Of a stretch of DNA of 64,000 nt, positions 7,688-16,168 are shown one piece after another. How positions within the stretch are numbered: the stretch's first letter is position 1; the number at the start of each line of letters is the position of its first letter. The notes beneath the pieces were generated by a model that saw only the letters and a list, made by a program, of their open reading frames with translations, was not told the origin of the DNA and did not search any database. The stretch is taken from assembly GCA_030041495.1 (NCBI GenBank), contig JASHNT010000081.1:1-64000 (forward strand). Direction: 5' to 3'. The translations under genes and the position numbers were made by a program. This stretch comes from Bryobacteraceae bacterium. GTDB taxonomy: Bacteria; Acidobacteriota; Terriglobia; Bryobacterales; Bryobacteraceae.

Positions 7688-8119
7688 CTATGTCTTGTTT
7701 GTGGAAGCGCTCAGCTTGGGCGGCGCGGCCTCATACTTGGACGCGCACTTGGCCTGCAGCTTGTTGGCACGGAACACACCGTCCGCGCCCATCTGCCCGC
7801 TCGCCACTGCTTCGGCATGATCCTTGAAAGTATCCGGCAAGTCGCTGCCGGTGTAGACCACCTTGAGTTGCTCCCCAGGATCCGGGCCTTCCTTCTCTAC
7901 AAGCACGAAGCTCGTGGTCTGGCCCATCGAAACAATCGAGCCTTCCTTCACATGCCCGTCCACCTGCAAATGCCTGGATCGCGCCTTCGCGTCCATCTGC
8001 TTCAACTCCGGAATCTTGACGAAATACTCCGCGCTCTGCTTGGTGGAGCTGACACCTAACCACACGCAGGTCGCCAGGATCGCCGCGACGGGGATTCCGA
8101 ACTTGAGGTAGCGATTCAT
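7688..8119 (-). CDS. ccmE: CcmE heme chaperone, cysteine (CxxxY) variant
   Basis: A 143-residue protein with one N-terminal membrane anchor and an OB-fold domain (RHLQVDGHVKEGSIV, FVLVEKEG, VVYTGSDLPDTFKD). In most CcmE proteins heme is bound covalently by a histidine in HxxxY. Here the aligned motif is CASKY (C125 to Y129), so a cysteine replaces the histidine, as described for the archaeal and Desulfovibrio type. I start at ATG 8119, which has AAGGAG about 9 bases upstream; an in-frame start at 8137 lacks one. It is the first gene of the ccm operon. Confidence 0.92.
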   Translation of the reverse strand: MNRYLKFGIPVAAILATCVWLGVSSTKQSAEYFVKIPELKQMDAKARSRHLQVDGHVKEGSIVSMGQTTSFVLVEKEGPDPGEQLKVVYTGSDLPDTFKDHAEAVASGQMGADGVFRANKLQAKCASKYEAAPPKLSASTNKT

Positions 8120-8582
8120 TCCAGGCACTCCTTCCACGTCCCTACTGCTCTATGAAAAATGACCATCCTCAGTATACCGCGCACAACAGCAGGCCGGTCC
8201 GCTGAGTCGATTCGCGCACATCACTCGCTGGTGAGTCATTCCACCCAGCTTTCCATCCCAACCACCAAGGTTTCGACCCGCCCGTAAAGTCTGCCCGTGC
8301 CTGCCTAATGCAGTTCACTCGCCATTGGCGATCTCCTTGGGCTAAGGACCTCCAACAATGTCCCCGCTTACTTCATTGAGAGGATGTCGAAAGACTCGTT
8401 CGCCCGCCTGTGCCTCTCCCTTACAAAATCCCGTCCCGGCGGGATTCACAACATTGGAGGAGTGGCCTAAAATATCCGAACACACTAGCGAGGGCTTTGG
8501 ACGGCTGCCGATCTCACCGGATGCTAACACCTTCTGGCCCGTTTTGAGGATAAAAATCGGTTACCGATTCTAAAAAGGCGGC
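8120..8582 (+). other. Intergenic region between ccmE and the first GloVer gene
   Basis: About 460 bases without a credible gene; the short frames here lack ribosome sites and family resemblance. It must hold the promoters for the two divergent units. A perfect 7-base inverted repeat (AATCCCG...CGGGATT) lies near 8427-8446, without a T-run, so it is not a terminator. Confidence 0.5.
8171..8176 (-). promoter_or_regulatory. Candidate -10 box (TATACT) for the ccm operon
   Basis: On the minus strand TATACT lies about 50 bases before the ccmE ATG, leaving a short leader that contains the AAGGAG ribosome site. No convincing -35 element was seen at the right distance. Confidence 0.4.
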
Positions 8583-10697
8583 ATGGGGTTGAGTGCGGAA
8601 ATGAGATGGCGCATCGCGGCAGTCGTGTTAATGGCGGCGTCTTGTGCCTGGGCGCAAACGCAGACGTACACGGAGTCCGTGCTCTACAGCTTTTGCAGCG
8701 AGGGCGGCTCGTCATGCACGGACGGAGTCGCCCCCACCGGCATCGTTCAGGGCACTGACGGCAATCTTTACGGATTGGCGTTGCAGGCGGGTGCCGGGTA
8801 TTCCAATAATTGCAATTCGCCACTTGTGACCGGAGCATGTGGCACTGTGTTTAAGATCACTCCGTCCGGCACATATACCGTCCTTCACAGTTTCTGCGCG
8901 CAAGGCAGTTTCTTGAACTGTCCGGACGGCTTTGCGCCGGAGGGCAGCCTGATTCAAGCAAGCGACGGGAATTTTTACGGAATAACCTCCGCGGGAGGAA
9001 GCGGTCCGGCTGCCAACTGCGTTGCCTCCGTCAACTCTGCCGCGTTCGGAATGATCGAAGTCGGCGGGTGCGGAACTGTTTTCAAGATCACGCCCTCTGG
9101 TTCTCTAACCACGCTGTACAGCTTCTGCACCCAAGCTGGCACTGCATGTCCGGACGGGTTCAATCCTGACGCAGGAGTCGTGGAAGGGAGCGATGGGAAT
9201 TTCTACGGCACCACTAGCTACGGCGGAGCCAATGGTGAAGGCACTGTATTCAAGCTAACCCCCTCCGGCGTCCTGACGACCCTGTACAGCTTTTGCAGTC
9301 AGAGCACGGGAGACACTTCCGTTCCGACGAATTGTATCGACGGAGCCAACCCCGGCGGCCTGACGCTCGGTACCGATGGCAACTTTTACGGCACCACCCA
9401 AAACGGCGGAACGTTCAACCTCGGAAGCCGATGGGGCACGATCTTCAAGATCACGCCGGCCGGGGCGCTTACGGTGCTGTACAGCTTCTGCACGCCGGAC
9501 TGCTCCAGCGGGTTCGGTCCCGGAAATCTCGTAGAGGGGGTTGACGGGAATTTCTACGGGTTCACCAGCTTCTATGGCGCCGGAAGCGGTGGAACGATCT
9601 TCCAAATGACGCCGGCCGGTGTGTTCACAGTAATCTATCCACTCTGCCTTTTGGCCAACTGCGCCGATGGGAACTTCCCCGACGATCTCTTGCAGGCCAG
9701 TGACGGCAATTTCTACGGCGTCACCCTCGCGGGCGGAGCAAACAATGAAGGAACCGTGTTCACGGTAGCGGTCACAGGCAGTTCCGGTTTCCTGACGACG
9801 CTTTACAGCTTCTGCACCCAGGGGGGATCCAATTGTACGGATGGGGAGTCGCCGGGAGCCATCATTCAGAGCACGGATGGCAATTTTTATGGCGCCTCCT
9901 TTGGGGGCGCTAACGATGACGGAGCTCTCTTTAAGCTCGCGGTATCGCCGGCGGAACCTATCGCTACATTCGGGACGGCGGCCAATGGCGCAACCTATAT
10001 CTCGGGGGGACTGGTTCCGGGATCGTGGGCGCAGATCAAAGGTACGGATCTGAGCAGCACGACTCGTATCTGGGACGCGGCGGATTTTGCGGGCCTCGGC
10101 AATAATCTGCCGACGAAATTGAGCGGCATCCAGGTGATGGTCAACAACATTGCCGCTCCGGTCTACTACATCAGCCCAGGACAAATTAGTTTTCAGGTGC
10201 CTTCAGGCGTGAGCGGAAACGCCTCCGTCGAGGTGATCAACAACGGCGTGACGAGCAACTCGTTAACGGCGTCGGCGGCCACCAGCTCGCCGGGAATTTT
10301 TCCGGTGATCGAGAACGGCGTGAATTATCCGGCAGGAGTCTTCCTGGACGGGGAATACGTGGGCGATCCTTCGGTTCAAGGATTCCGCAACGCGAAACCG
10401 GGCGACGTGATCCAGCTTTATGCCACAGGACTCGCATCAAGCCCCGCGGGAGTGATCCCGAGCCAACAGACGCTGAACGGAGTGACCGTGACTATCGGCT
10501 CGACCGTCATCCCGGCGGATTTCGCGGGACTGGTCGCCGCCGGGGAATTCCAGATTAATTTCACGATCCCGCAGTCGTTCGCCAATCAGCCGGCGGGATC
10601 GTACCCGATCTCCGTCCAGCTCGCCGGAGTTTCTTCTCCCACGACTATCAATACCAGCCCGCCTGAACAGATCGTGATCCCGATCCAGCCTCAATAG
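8583..10697 (+). CDS. Secreted seven-repeat GloVer protein with TIGR03437 C-terminal domain (copy 1)
   Basis: A 704-residue protein with a signal peptide ending near CAWAQ. Seven repeats follow, each built on GNFYG plus a GTVFKITPSG-like strand and a LYSFC turn, the pattern known as the Gloeo/Verruco (TIGR03803) repeat. From about residue 463 comes a TIGR03437 domain (AANGATYISGGLVPGSWAQI, VYYISPGQISFQVP), characteristic of Solibacter-like acidobacteria. Seven repeats suggest one seven-bladed beta-propeller. Almost every repeat has a cysteine pair. The protein is probably exported and displayed; its ligand is unknown. The next copy starts 6 bases after the stop. Confidence 0.85.
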   Translation: MGLSAEMRWRIAAVVLMAASCAWAQTQTYTESVLYSFCSEGGSSCTDGVAPTGIVQGTDGNLYGLALQAGAGYSNNCNSPLVTGACGTVFKITPSGTYTVLHSFCAQGSFLNCPDGFAPEGSLIQASDGNFYGITSAGGSGPAANCVASVNSAAFGMIEVGGCGTVFKITPSGSLTTLYSFCTQAGTACPDGFNPDAGVVEGSDGNFYGTTSYGGANGEGTVFKLTPSGVLTTLYSFCSQSTGDTSVPTNCIDGANPGGLTLGTDGNFYGTTQNGGTFNLGSRWGTIFKITPAGALTVLYSFCTPDCSSGFGPGNLVEGVDGNFYGFTSFYGAGSGGTIFQMTPAGVFTVIYPLCLLANCADGNFPDDLLQASDGNFYGVTLAGGANNEGTVFTVAVTGSSGFLTTLYSFCTQGGSNCTDGESPGAIIQSTDGNFYGASFGGANDDGALFKLAVSPAEPIATFGTAANGATYISGGLVPGSWAQIKGTDLSSTTRIWDAADFAGLGNNLPTKLSGIQVMVNNIAAPVYYISPGQISFQVPSGVSGNASVEVINNGVTSNSLTASAATSSPGIFPVIENGVNYPAGVFLDGEYVGDPSVQGFRNAKPGDVIQLYATGLASSPAGVIPSQQTLNGVTVTIGSTVIPADFAGLVAAGEFQINFTIPQSFANQPAGSYPISVQLAGVSSPTTINTSPPEQIVIPIQPQ
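9970..10697 (+). repeat. Near-identical direct repeat, copy A (TIGR03437 coding DNA)
   Basis: The DNA coding the C-terminal domain of GloVer copy 1 matches 14338-15062 with few differences, many of them at third codon positions. The longest almost unbroken stretch is about 10066-10318 against 14437-14689. Confidence 0.8.
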
Positions 10698-10703
10698 ACT
10701 CCT

Positions 10704-12548
10704 ATGCGAATCCAAACGATGCTTCTTCTCCGCTGTTGCTTATTCGGGGCGATGGCGATCATCTCGTGGGCGCAGACCCTCACCACGCTCGTAACTTTAC
10801 ATGGGACTGACGGAGGGGGGTTCTCTGGGCAACTCGTGCAGGGTGCCGATGGAAATTTCTATGGAACCACCTCCGGCGGCCTGACCATTGGCGAAGGCAC
10901 GATTTTCGAAATCACTCCGGGAGGAACGCTGACAACCCTGTACAGCTTCGGCTCCCAGGCGGGCGACGGCTCCCACCCTGAAGCCGGGCTGATCCAAGCC
11001 ACGGATGGAAATTTCTATGGGACAACCTCCCTTGGCGGCACCTATGGCAACGGCACGGTCTTCAAAATCACTCCGGGAGGGACGCTGACAACCTTGTACA
11101 GCTTCGGCTCCCAGGCGACCGACGGTTCCTCCGCTCAAGCCGAGCTGATCCAAGCCACGGATGGAAATTTCTATGGAACAACCAGCGAAGGCGGAACTAA
11201 TGGTCACGGTACTGTTTTCAAAATCACGCCCGGCGGAACGCTGACGACCTTGTATAGCTTTAATGGTACTGACGGTAGCTTTCCCGAGGCTAGGTTGATT
11301 CAAGCCACAGATGGGAACTTTTACAGCACAACCGATGTCGGTGGCGCTTCTAACTTCGGCACGGTCTTCAAAATTACTCCGGGCGGAATGCTGACGACCC
11401 TTTACACCTTCATCGGTGCCACCGACGGTGGACTTCCCAACGCTGGGCTGATTCAGGCCACGGATGGCAATTTTTATGGGATAACCGACGGGGGCTGCCT
11501 TAGTGCCTTCGGCGGCACGGTCTTCAAAATCACGCTAGGTGGAATGCTGACGACCCTGCATTGCTTCACTGGGGCCGACGGTTCCTCTCCCAGGGCAGGT
11601 ATGATCCAGGCCACGGACGGGAACTTTTATGGAACAACCTATGAGGGTGGCGCCGTTGACGAGGGCACGATTTTCGAAGTCACTCCGGGAGGGACGCTGA
11701 CAACCCTGTACAGCTTCGGCTCCCAAGCGGGCGACGGCGCCTACCCCGCCTTTAACGCGCTGACTCAGGGGATTGACGGAAACTTGTACGGGACCACCCC
11801 TTCCACTCTTTTCGAGCTGCAACTAGCGCTTCCGCCCGCAATCACCGTGGTCCAGAATGCCGAAGGCGGTGCTTCCACCATTGCGCCCAACACCTGGGTC
11901 ACGCTTAAGGGGTCGAATCTCGCGCCTCCGGGCGATTCGCGCACCTGGCAAAGCTCAGATTTCGTGAACAATCAAATGCCCACGCAGTTGGATGGCGTCA
12001 GCGTTACGTTGAACGGCGAAAACGCCTACGTCGATTACATCAGCCCCTCGCAGATCAACATCCTCACGCCGCCAGATCTCGCATCGGGGACCGTTCAAGT
12101 CGAGGCCGCGACCTTTGGGGGAACCAGCGCGACCTTTGCCGGCCAGGCGCAGGCCGAATCACCGTCATTCTTTATCTTCGGCGGCGGTCCCTATGTTGCC
12201 GCGACCCACGCGGATGGGAGCCTGGTCGGCCCCGACAGTCTGTATCCCGGCCAGAGCACGCCCGCTCAGCCAGGCGAAACAATTGTGCTCTACGCCAATG
12301 GATTTGGAGCGACCTCGACGCCAGTGGTGAGTGGATCGGAGATGCAATCGGGGAGTTTGAATCCGCTGCCCGCGGTTTCCATCGGCGGAAATCCGGCAAC
12401 GGTGCAATTCGCCGGCTTGATTTCACCCGGCCTGTTTCAATTCAACGTGGTGGTGCCCGCATCCACGCCCGCCGGGGACAACGCCCTCTCGGCCACTTAC
12501 GGCAATCTGGCCACGCAATCCGGCGTGCTGGTTACGGTAGGGCCATGA
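10704..12548 (+). CDS. Secreted seven-repeat GloVer protein with TIGR03437 domain (copy 2)
   Basis: A 614-residue paralogue of its neighbours: signal peptide (MRIQTMLLLRCCLFGAMAII), seven GNFYG repeats separated by near-identical FKITPGGTLTTLYSFG segments, then a TIGR03437 domain from about residue 380 (VDYISPSQINILTP, GETIVLYANGFG). Unlike copies 1 and 3, its repeats have no cysteine pairs and are more alike, with several ATDGNFYGTT blocks, which suggests recent internal duplication. It is probably cotranscribed with copy 1. No function is known for this architecture. Confidence 0.85.
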   Translation: MRIQTMLLLRCCLFGAMAIISWAQTLTTLVTLHGTDGGGFSGQLVQGADGNFYGTTSGGLTIGEGTIFEITPGGTLTTLYSFGSQAGDGSHPEAGLIQATDGNFYGTTSLGGTYGNGTVFKITPGGTLTTLYSFGSQATDGSSAQAELIQATDGNFYGTTSEGGTNGHGTVFKITPGGTLTTLYSFNGTDGSFPEARLIQATDGNFYSTTDVGGASNFGTVFKITPGGMLTTLYTFIGATDGGLPNAGLIQATDGNFYGITDGGCLSAFGGTVFKITLGGMLTTLHCFTGADGSSPRAGMIQATDGNFYGTTYEGGAVDEGTIFEVTPGGTLTTLYSFGSQAGDGAYPAFNALTQGIDGNLYGTTPSTLFELQLALPPAITVVQNAEGGASTIAPNTWVTLKGSNLAPPGDSRTWQSSDFVNNQMPTQLDGVSVTLNGENAYVDYISPSQINILTPPDLASGTVQVEAATFGGTSATFAGQAQAESPSFFIFGGGPYVAATHADGSLVGPDSLYPGQSTPAQPGETIVLYANGFGATSTPVVSGSEMQSGSLNPLPAVSIGGNPATVQFAGLISPGLFQFNVVVPASTPAGDNALSATYGNLATQSGVLVTVGP

Positions 12549-12950
12549 GGAGGGAGGCTTGAGGGCTAGCCGGCGTTGCTCACAAGACGATTGGGCGAGT
12601 CACGGCAGTCAGGAGATTGGTATAAGTCTGGAATTGCAGAAAACGACACACCGCAGATGTAAGGGTATTGGCTTGATCCGGAAGCCGTTGACGACGCCCG
12701 CTCCCTGACCGGTTCAGTCGGGATAGACCTCATGGAGGAGCGATTGAAGATACAGGAGCACGTTGCCATGCGTCCATGTAGAGCAGTCTGCCTAACGGGA
12801 AGCCTACTTCCGGCGTGTCTGGCTCGGGCATTGTCGGCCCCGGGGCCGGCACCGTATTTGGGCATCGCCGTCAGCATACGTCGCGGGTTCGATTATTTCA
12901 GCTTTAGCCTGAGCAGCAGCACGAGCGACAACCTCGGCTACGGCGGCGGC
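12549..12950 (+). other. Region between GloVer copies 2 and 3, no clear gene
   Basis: About 400 bases. The frame of copy 3 is open back to an ATG at 12732, but residues translated from 12732-12950 have no resemblance to the other copies and precede a normal signal peptide. I therefore treat this stretch as leader or intergenic DNA. Confidence 0.4.
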
Positions 12951-15062
12951 TTGCGAATCCGAACCATAGTGCTTTTGCTGCTGTCGCTTGCCGTTGGCGC
13001 GACACGGGTACACGCGCAAACACAAACCTACACGTACTCCGTGCTCTACAACTTCTGTACCCAACCGGAGTGTAGCGATGGAATCTATCCGGCCGGCGTG
13101 GTGCTAGGTAGCGACGGGAATTTCTACGGCATGGCGCTCGCCGGAGGAAGCGGCAACTTCCTGTACTGTAATGCGGGGATCAACATGGGCACCTGCGGCA
13201 CAGTGTTCAAAATCACGCCCTCCGGCGTGCTGACCACGCTCTATAACTTCTGCACGCAGGGCGGCCCGAATTGCACCGACGGCTTCAACCCGCAAGGCAA
13301 GCTTGTCGAAGGCAGTGATGGCAACTTCTACGGCATGACGGCCGCGGGAGGCAGCGGTAACGGGGCCAATTGCCTCGCGCCGGACGGTAGCGGGATAGGC
13401 GGTTGCGGCACCGTGTTCAAGATCACACCGTCCGGCGTCCTCACCACGCTCTATAGCTTCTGTACACAGGGCGGCGCGAACTGCACCGACGGCTTTTGTC
13501 CGCAAGCCAGTCTTGTCGAAGGCAGCGATGGCAACTTCTATGGCACCACCCTGCTGGGCGGAGCGAACGGAGAGGGGACGGTGTTTCGCATCACGCCCTC
13601 CGGCAATCTCACCACCTTGTACAATTTCTGCAGCCAGAGCGACGGCAGTCCGGCTGCGCCGGCGGATTGCGCCGATGGATCCCGACCCGTCAATCTTGTG
13701 CTCGGCAGCGACGGCAACTTCTACGGCATCACGCTCAATGGCGGCATGCTCGTCCTTGGGGGGCGGTTCGGCACGGTTTATAGAATGTCTCCCTCAGGCT
13801 CTCTTACCACCCTATATTCTTTCTGCACTCCGGATAGTTGCGTCACCGGCGAGGGTCCTCAAGTTCTCATCGCCGGCAGTGACGGCAATTTCTACGGCCT
13901 CGCGGGATCGGCGGGAAACTTTGCGGCGAGTTCCCCGCCGGGCGGCTCCGGAACCGCCTTCGAGGTCACTCCCTCCGGCGCTTTTTCGCTGCTCTACTCT
14001 TTCTGTAACCTCACCAATTGCTCGGATGGGAGTAACCCAGGAAATCTCCTGCAAGGGAGCGACGGCAATTTCTACGGCCTTACGCTCCTGGGCGGCGCCA
14101 ACGACAACGGCACGGTGTTCAAGCTCACCCCATCCGGGACGTTGACGACTCTTTACAATTTCTGTAGCCAAGGCGGCGACAACTGCACCGACGGAACTTT
14201 TCCGATCAGCTTGCTGCAAGGAAGCGACGGCAACTTCTATGGCACGGCGCAATATGGGGGAGCCTTGGTCGAACCTGCTGGCGGAGGGGTTCTGTTCAAG
14301 CTCTCTGTTTCTCCCGCCGCGCCTGTGCTCAGCTCCGGAACGGCGGCCAACGGCGCAACGTATATCTCCGGCGGACTGGTTCCGGGATCGTGGGCGCAAG
14401 TGAAGGGAACGGACCTAAGCAGCGTCACTCGTATCTGGGACGCGGCGGATTTTGCGGGCCTCGGCAATAATCTGCCGACGAAATTGAGCGGCATCCAGGT
14501 GATGGTCAACAACATTGCCGCTCCGGTCTACTACATCAGTCCAGGGCAAATTAGTTTTCAGGTGCCTTCAGGCGTGAGCGGAAACGCCTCCGTCGAGGTG
14601 ATCAACAACGGCGTGACGAGCAACTCGTTAACGGCGTCGGCGTCCACCAGCTCGCCGGGAATTTTTCCGGTGATCGAAAACGGCCTCAATTATCCGGCCG
14701 GAGTGTTCCCGGACGGCGAATACGTGGGCGATCCTTCGGTTCAAGGATTCCGCAACGCCAAACCGGGCGACGTGATCCAGCTTTATGCCACGGGGCTCGC
14801 CGCGACTCCCGCGGGAGTGATCCCCAGCCAACAGACGCTGAGTGGCGTAACGGTGACCATTGGCTCGACCGTCATCCCCGCCGATTTCGCGGGATTGGTG
14901 ACCGCCGGAGAATTCCAGATCAATTTCACCATCCCGCAGTCGTTTGCTAACCAGCCGGCGGGATCGTACCCGATTTCCCTCCAGGTCGCCGGAGTTTCTT
15001 CTCCCACGACCATCAATACCAGCCCGCCGGAGCAGATCGTCATCCCGATCCAGCCTCAGTGA
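12951..15062 (+). CDS. Secreted seven-repeat GloVer protein with TIGR03437 domain (copy 3)
   Basis: The third paralogue. I start at TTG 12951, where a standard signal peptide begins (RIRTIVLLLLSLAVGATRVHA), giving 703 residues, nearly the same length as copy 1. ATG 12732 would add 73 residues of unlikely sequence ahead of it. Seven GSDGNFYG repeats with cysteine pairs are followed by a TIGR03437 domain. Its last 700 bases or so are nearly identical at the DNA level to the end of copy 1, although the repeat regions differ. That fits gene conversion or a recent partial duplication. Confidence 0.8.
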   Translation: MRIRTIVLLLLSLAVGATRVHAQTQTYTYSVLYNFCTQPECSDGIYPAGVVLGSDGNFYGMALAGGSGNFLYCNAGINMGTCGTVFKITPSGVLTTLYNFCTQGGPNCTDGFNPQGKLVEGSDGNFYGMTAAGGSGNGANCLAPDGSGIGGCGTVFKITPSGVLTTLYSFCTQGGANCTDGFCPQASLVEGSDGNFYGTTLLGGANGEGTVFRITPSGNLTTLYNFCSQSDGSPAAPADCADGSRPVNLVLGSDGNFYGITLNGGMLVLGGRFGTVYRMSPSGSLTTLYSFCTPDSCVTGEGPQVLIAGSDGNFYGLAGSAGNFAASSPPGGSGTAFEVTPSGAFSLLYSFCNLTNCSDGSNPGNLLQGSDGNFYGLTLLGGANDNGTVFKLTPSGTLTTLYNFCSQGGDNCTDGTFPISLLQGSDGNFYGTAQYGGALVEPAGGGVLFKLSVSPAAPVLSSGTAANGATYISGGLVPGSWAQVKGTDLSSVTRIWDAADFAGLGNNLPTKLSGIQVMVNNIAAPVYYISPGQISFQVPSGVSGNASVEVINNGVTSNSLTASASTSSPGIFPVIENGLNYPAGVFPDGEYVGDPSVQGFRNAKPGDVIQLYATGLAATPAGVIPSQQTLSGVTVTIGSTVIPADFAGLVTAGEFQINFTIPQSFANQPAGSYPISLQVAGVSSPTTINTSPPEQIVIPIQPQ
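14338..15062 (+). repeat. Near-identical direct repeat, copy B (TIGR03437 coding DNA)
   Basis: Partner of 9970-10697. Copy 2, lying between them, has a clearly different C-terminal domain, so the similarity is specific to the outer pair. Confidence 0.8.
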
Positions 15063-15181
15063 AAGGCAAGCCCGTTGGTTCCCTCGCCCGCTCAAGAAGT
15101 GTCCCAATCTTGCAGACTCGTGTCCGATCGCGTTGGGTTGCGCGCAATCGCCACGGCCCGCCGCGCCCGCGATAAGCGCGA

Positions 15182-15187
15182 TATACT
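15182..15187 (+). promoter_or_regulatory. Candidate -10 box (TATACT) for the gene at 15231
   Basis: TATACT precedes a leader of about 37 bases that includes GGAGG shortly before ATG 15231. No clear -35 was found. Confidence 0.35.
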
Positions 15188-15230
15188 TGGATGCAGTCGC
15201 CGCAAGGCATAATCACTGGAGGATTACAGC

Positions 15231-15779
15231 ATGAAGCGCGCAGTTTCGATTGTTCTGCCCATCTTGGCGGTATTCGTGGGCGCGTACGCCCAGGACCAAT
15301 CTGCCATCGATAAGGCTCTTATGGCCGCTCCGGCCAACCTGAAGAAAGACGCCACCGTGGTCAAGTGGAAGGCCGGAACCGAATATACCTACGACACCGT
15401 TCGTGAGGGAACCAATGACTTGGTTTGCTACGACGAGTCGGGCCTGCCCGGCGAAGGAGCCTTCAAGGTCGAGTGCACCATGAAGGGCAACCTTCCTCGC
15501 GTGGCTCAGAATCTGAAGTTCGAAGCCATCACCGACCGCAAGGAGCGCCAGGAAGCTCTGGACAAGGCCGAAAAAGACGGCACCCGCGTTAAGCCGGTGT
15601 TCGGATCGGTTTGGTATCACGCCATGGGCAACGAGGCCAGCCCTCGTTATCACATGACCATCGCCGTTCCCGGCGCGACCTCCGCGTCGATGGGTCTGCC
15701 GGATAACGGCAAGCAGGGCGGCGTGTGGATCATGAACGCCGGCACTTCCACGGCTCACCTGATGACGCCGGGCGAATAA
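15231..15779 (+). CDS. Secreted protein of unknown function
   Basis: A 182-residue protein with a signal peptide (MKRAVSIVLPILAVFVGAYA) and GGAGG upstream of its ATG. The mature part starts with ALMAAPANLKKDATVVKWK, then VCYDESG and VECTMKG, each with one cysteine that could pair. The C-terminal half (WYHAMGNEASPRYHMTIAVP) is rich in histidine and aromatic residues. I recognise this as a type common in acidobacterial secretomes but know no function. The next small secreted protein follows after 31 bases. Confidence 0.7.
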   Translation: MKRAVSIVLPILAVFVGAYAQDQSAIDKALMAAPANLKKDATVVKWKAGTEYTYDTVREGTNDLVCYDESGLPGEGAFKVECTMKGNLPRVAQNLKFEAITDRKERQEALDKAEKDGTRVKPVFGSVWYHAMGNEASPRYHMTIAVPGATSASMGLPDNGKQGGVWIMNAGTSTAHLMTPGE

Positions 15780-15810
15780 TCGCCGCACCCTTTTCCTTAG
15801 GCGGCTTTTC

Positions 15811-16137
15811 ATGAGGCGTTTGTTGTTCGGCTTGGTGCTGGTCGGCGCCTTGGCCGCGCAGCCCGGCAAACGTAGCTTTAACGGCACGATTACCGACAGC
15901 ATGTGCGCCAACGCCGACCATTCCAGCATGCGCATGGGACCGAACGACGCCGAGTGCACGAAGGCGTGCGTAGCCCTGCACGACGCGCTGTACGTGCTGT
16001 GGGACGGCAAGGAAGCCTACACGCTCAGCGATCAGAAGATCCCCGAAAAATTTGCTGGAGCAAAGGTGACCGTCGCCGGCAGACTCGACGCCAAGACCAA
16101 GACGATCCAGGTTACCGCGATGGCCGCGGCGAAGTAG
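15811..16137 (+). CDS. Small secreted DUF5818-like protein
   Basis: A 108-residue protein with a signal peptide. The mature part has two cysteines around a conserved block (DSMCANADHSSM and ECTKACV), followed by a predicted OB-like beta barrel (LSDQKIPEKFAGAKVTVAGR). This matches small exported acidobacterial proteins I associate with DUF5818; the family call is from memory. Two histidines and two methionines near the first cysteine could bind metal. Probably cotranscribed with the gene at 15231. Confidence 0.6.
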   Translation: MRRLLFGLVLVGALAAQPGKRSFNGTITDSMCANADHSSMRMGPNDAECTKACVALHDALYVLWDGKEAYTLSDQKIPEKFAGAKVTVAGRLDAKTKTIQVTAMAAAK

Positions 16138-16168
16138 GCTCTGCCATCCATTGCGTTAACCTTTGGAA

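Noticed and set aside
8427-8446. Inverted repeat AATCCCG...CGGGATT as a terminator
   Set aside because: No T-run follows on either strand and it is far from any gene end.
9255-10184. Antisense frame of 309 codons in the GloVer region
   Set aside because: Arises from the repetitive coding strand; periodic but with no recognisable domain.
10704-12548. Regular repeats that might be taken for a CRISPR or satellite array
   Set aside because: The period is in frame, the unit varies at third codon positions and encodes the GNFYG repeat, so it is protein-coding.
12732-12950. N-terminal extension of GloVer copy 3 from ATG 12732
   Set aside because: It would place 73 residues before a normal signal peptide and is not shared with copies 1 and 2.
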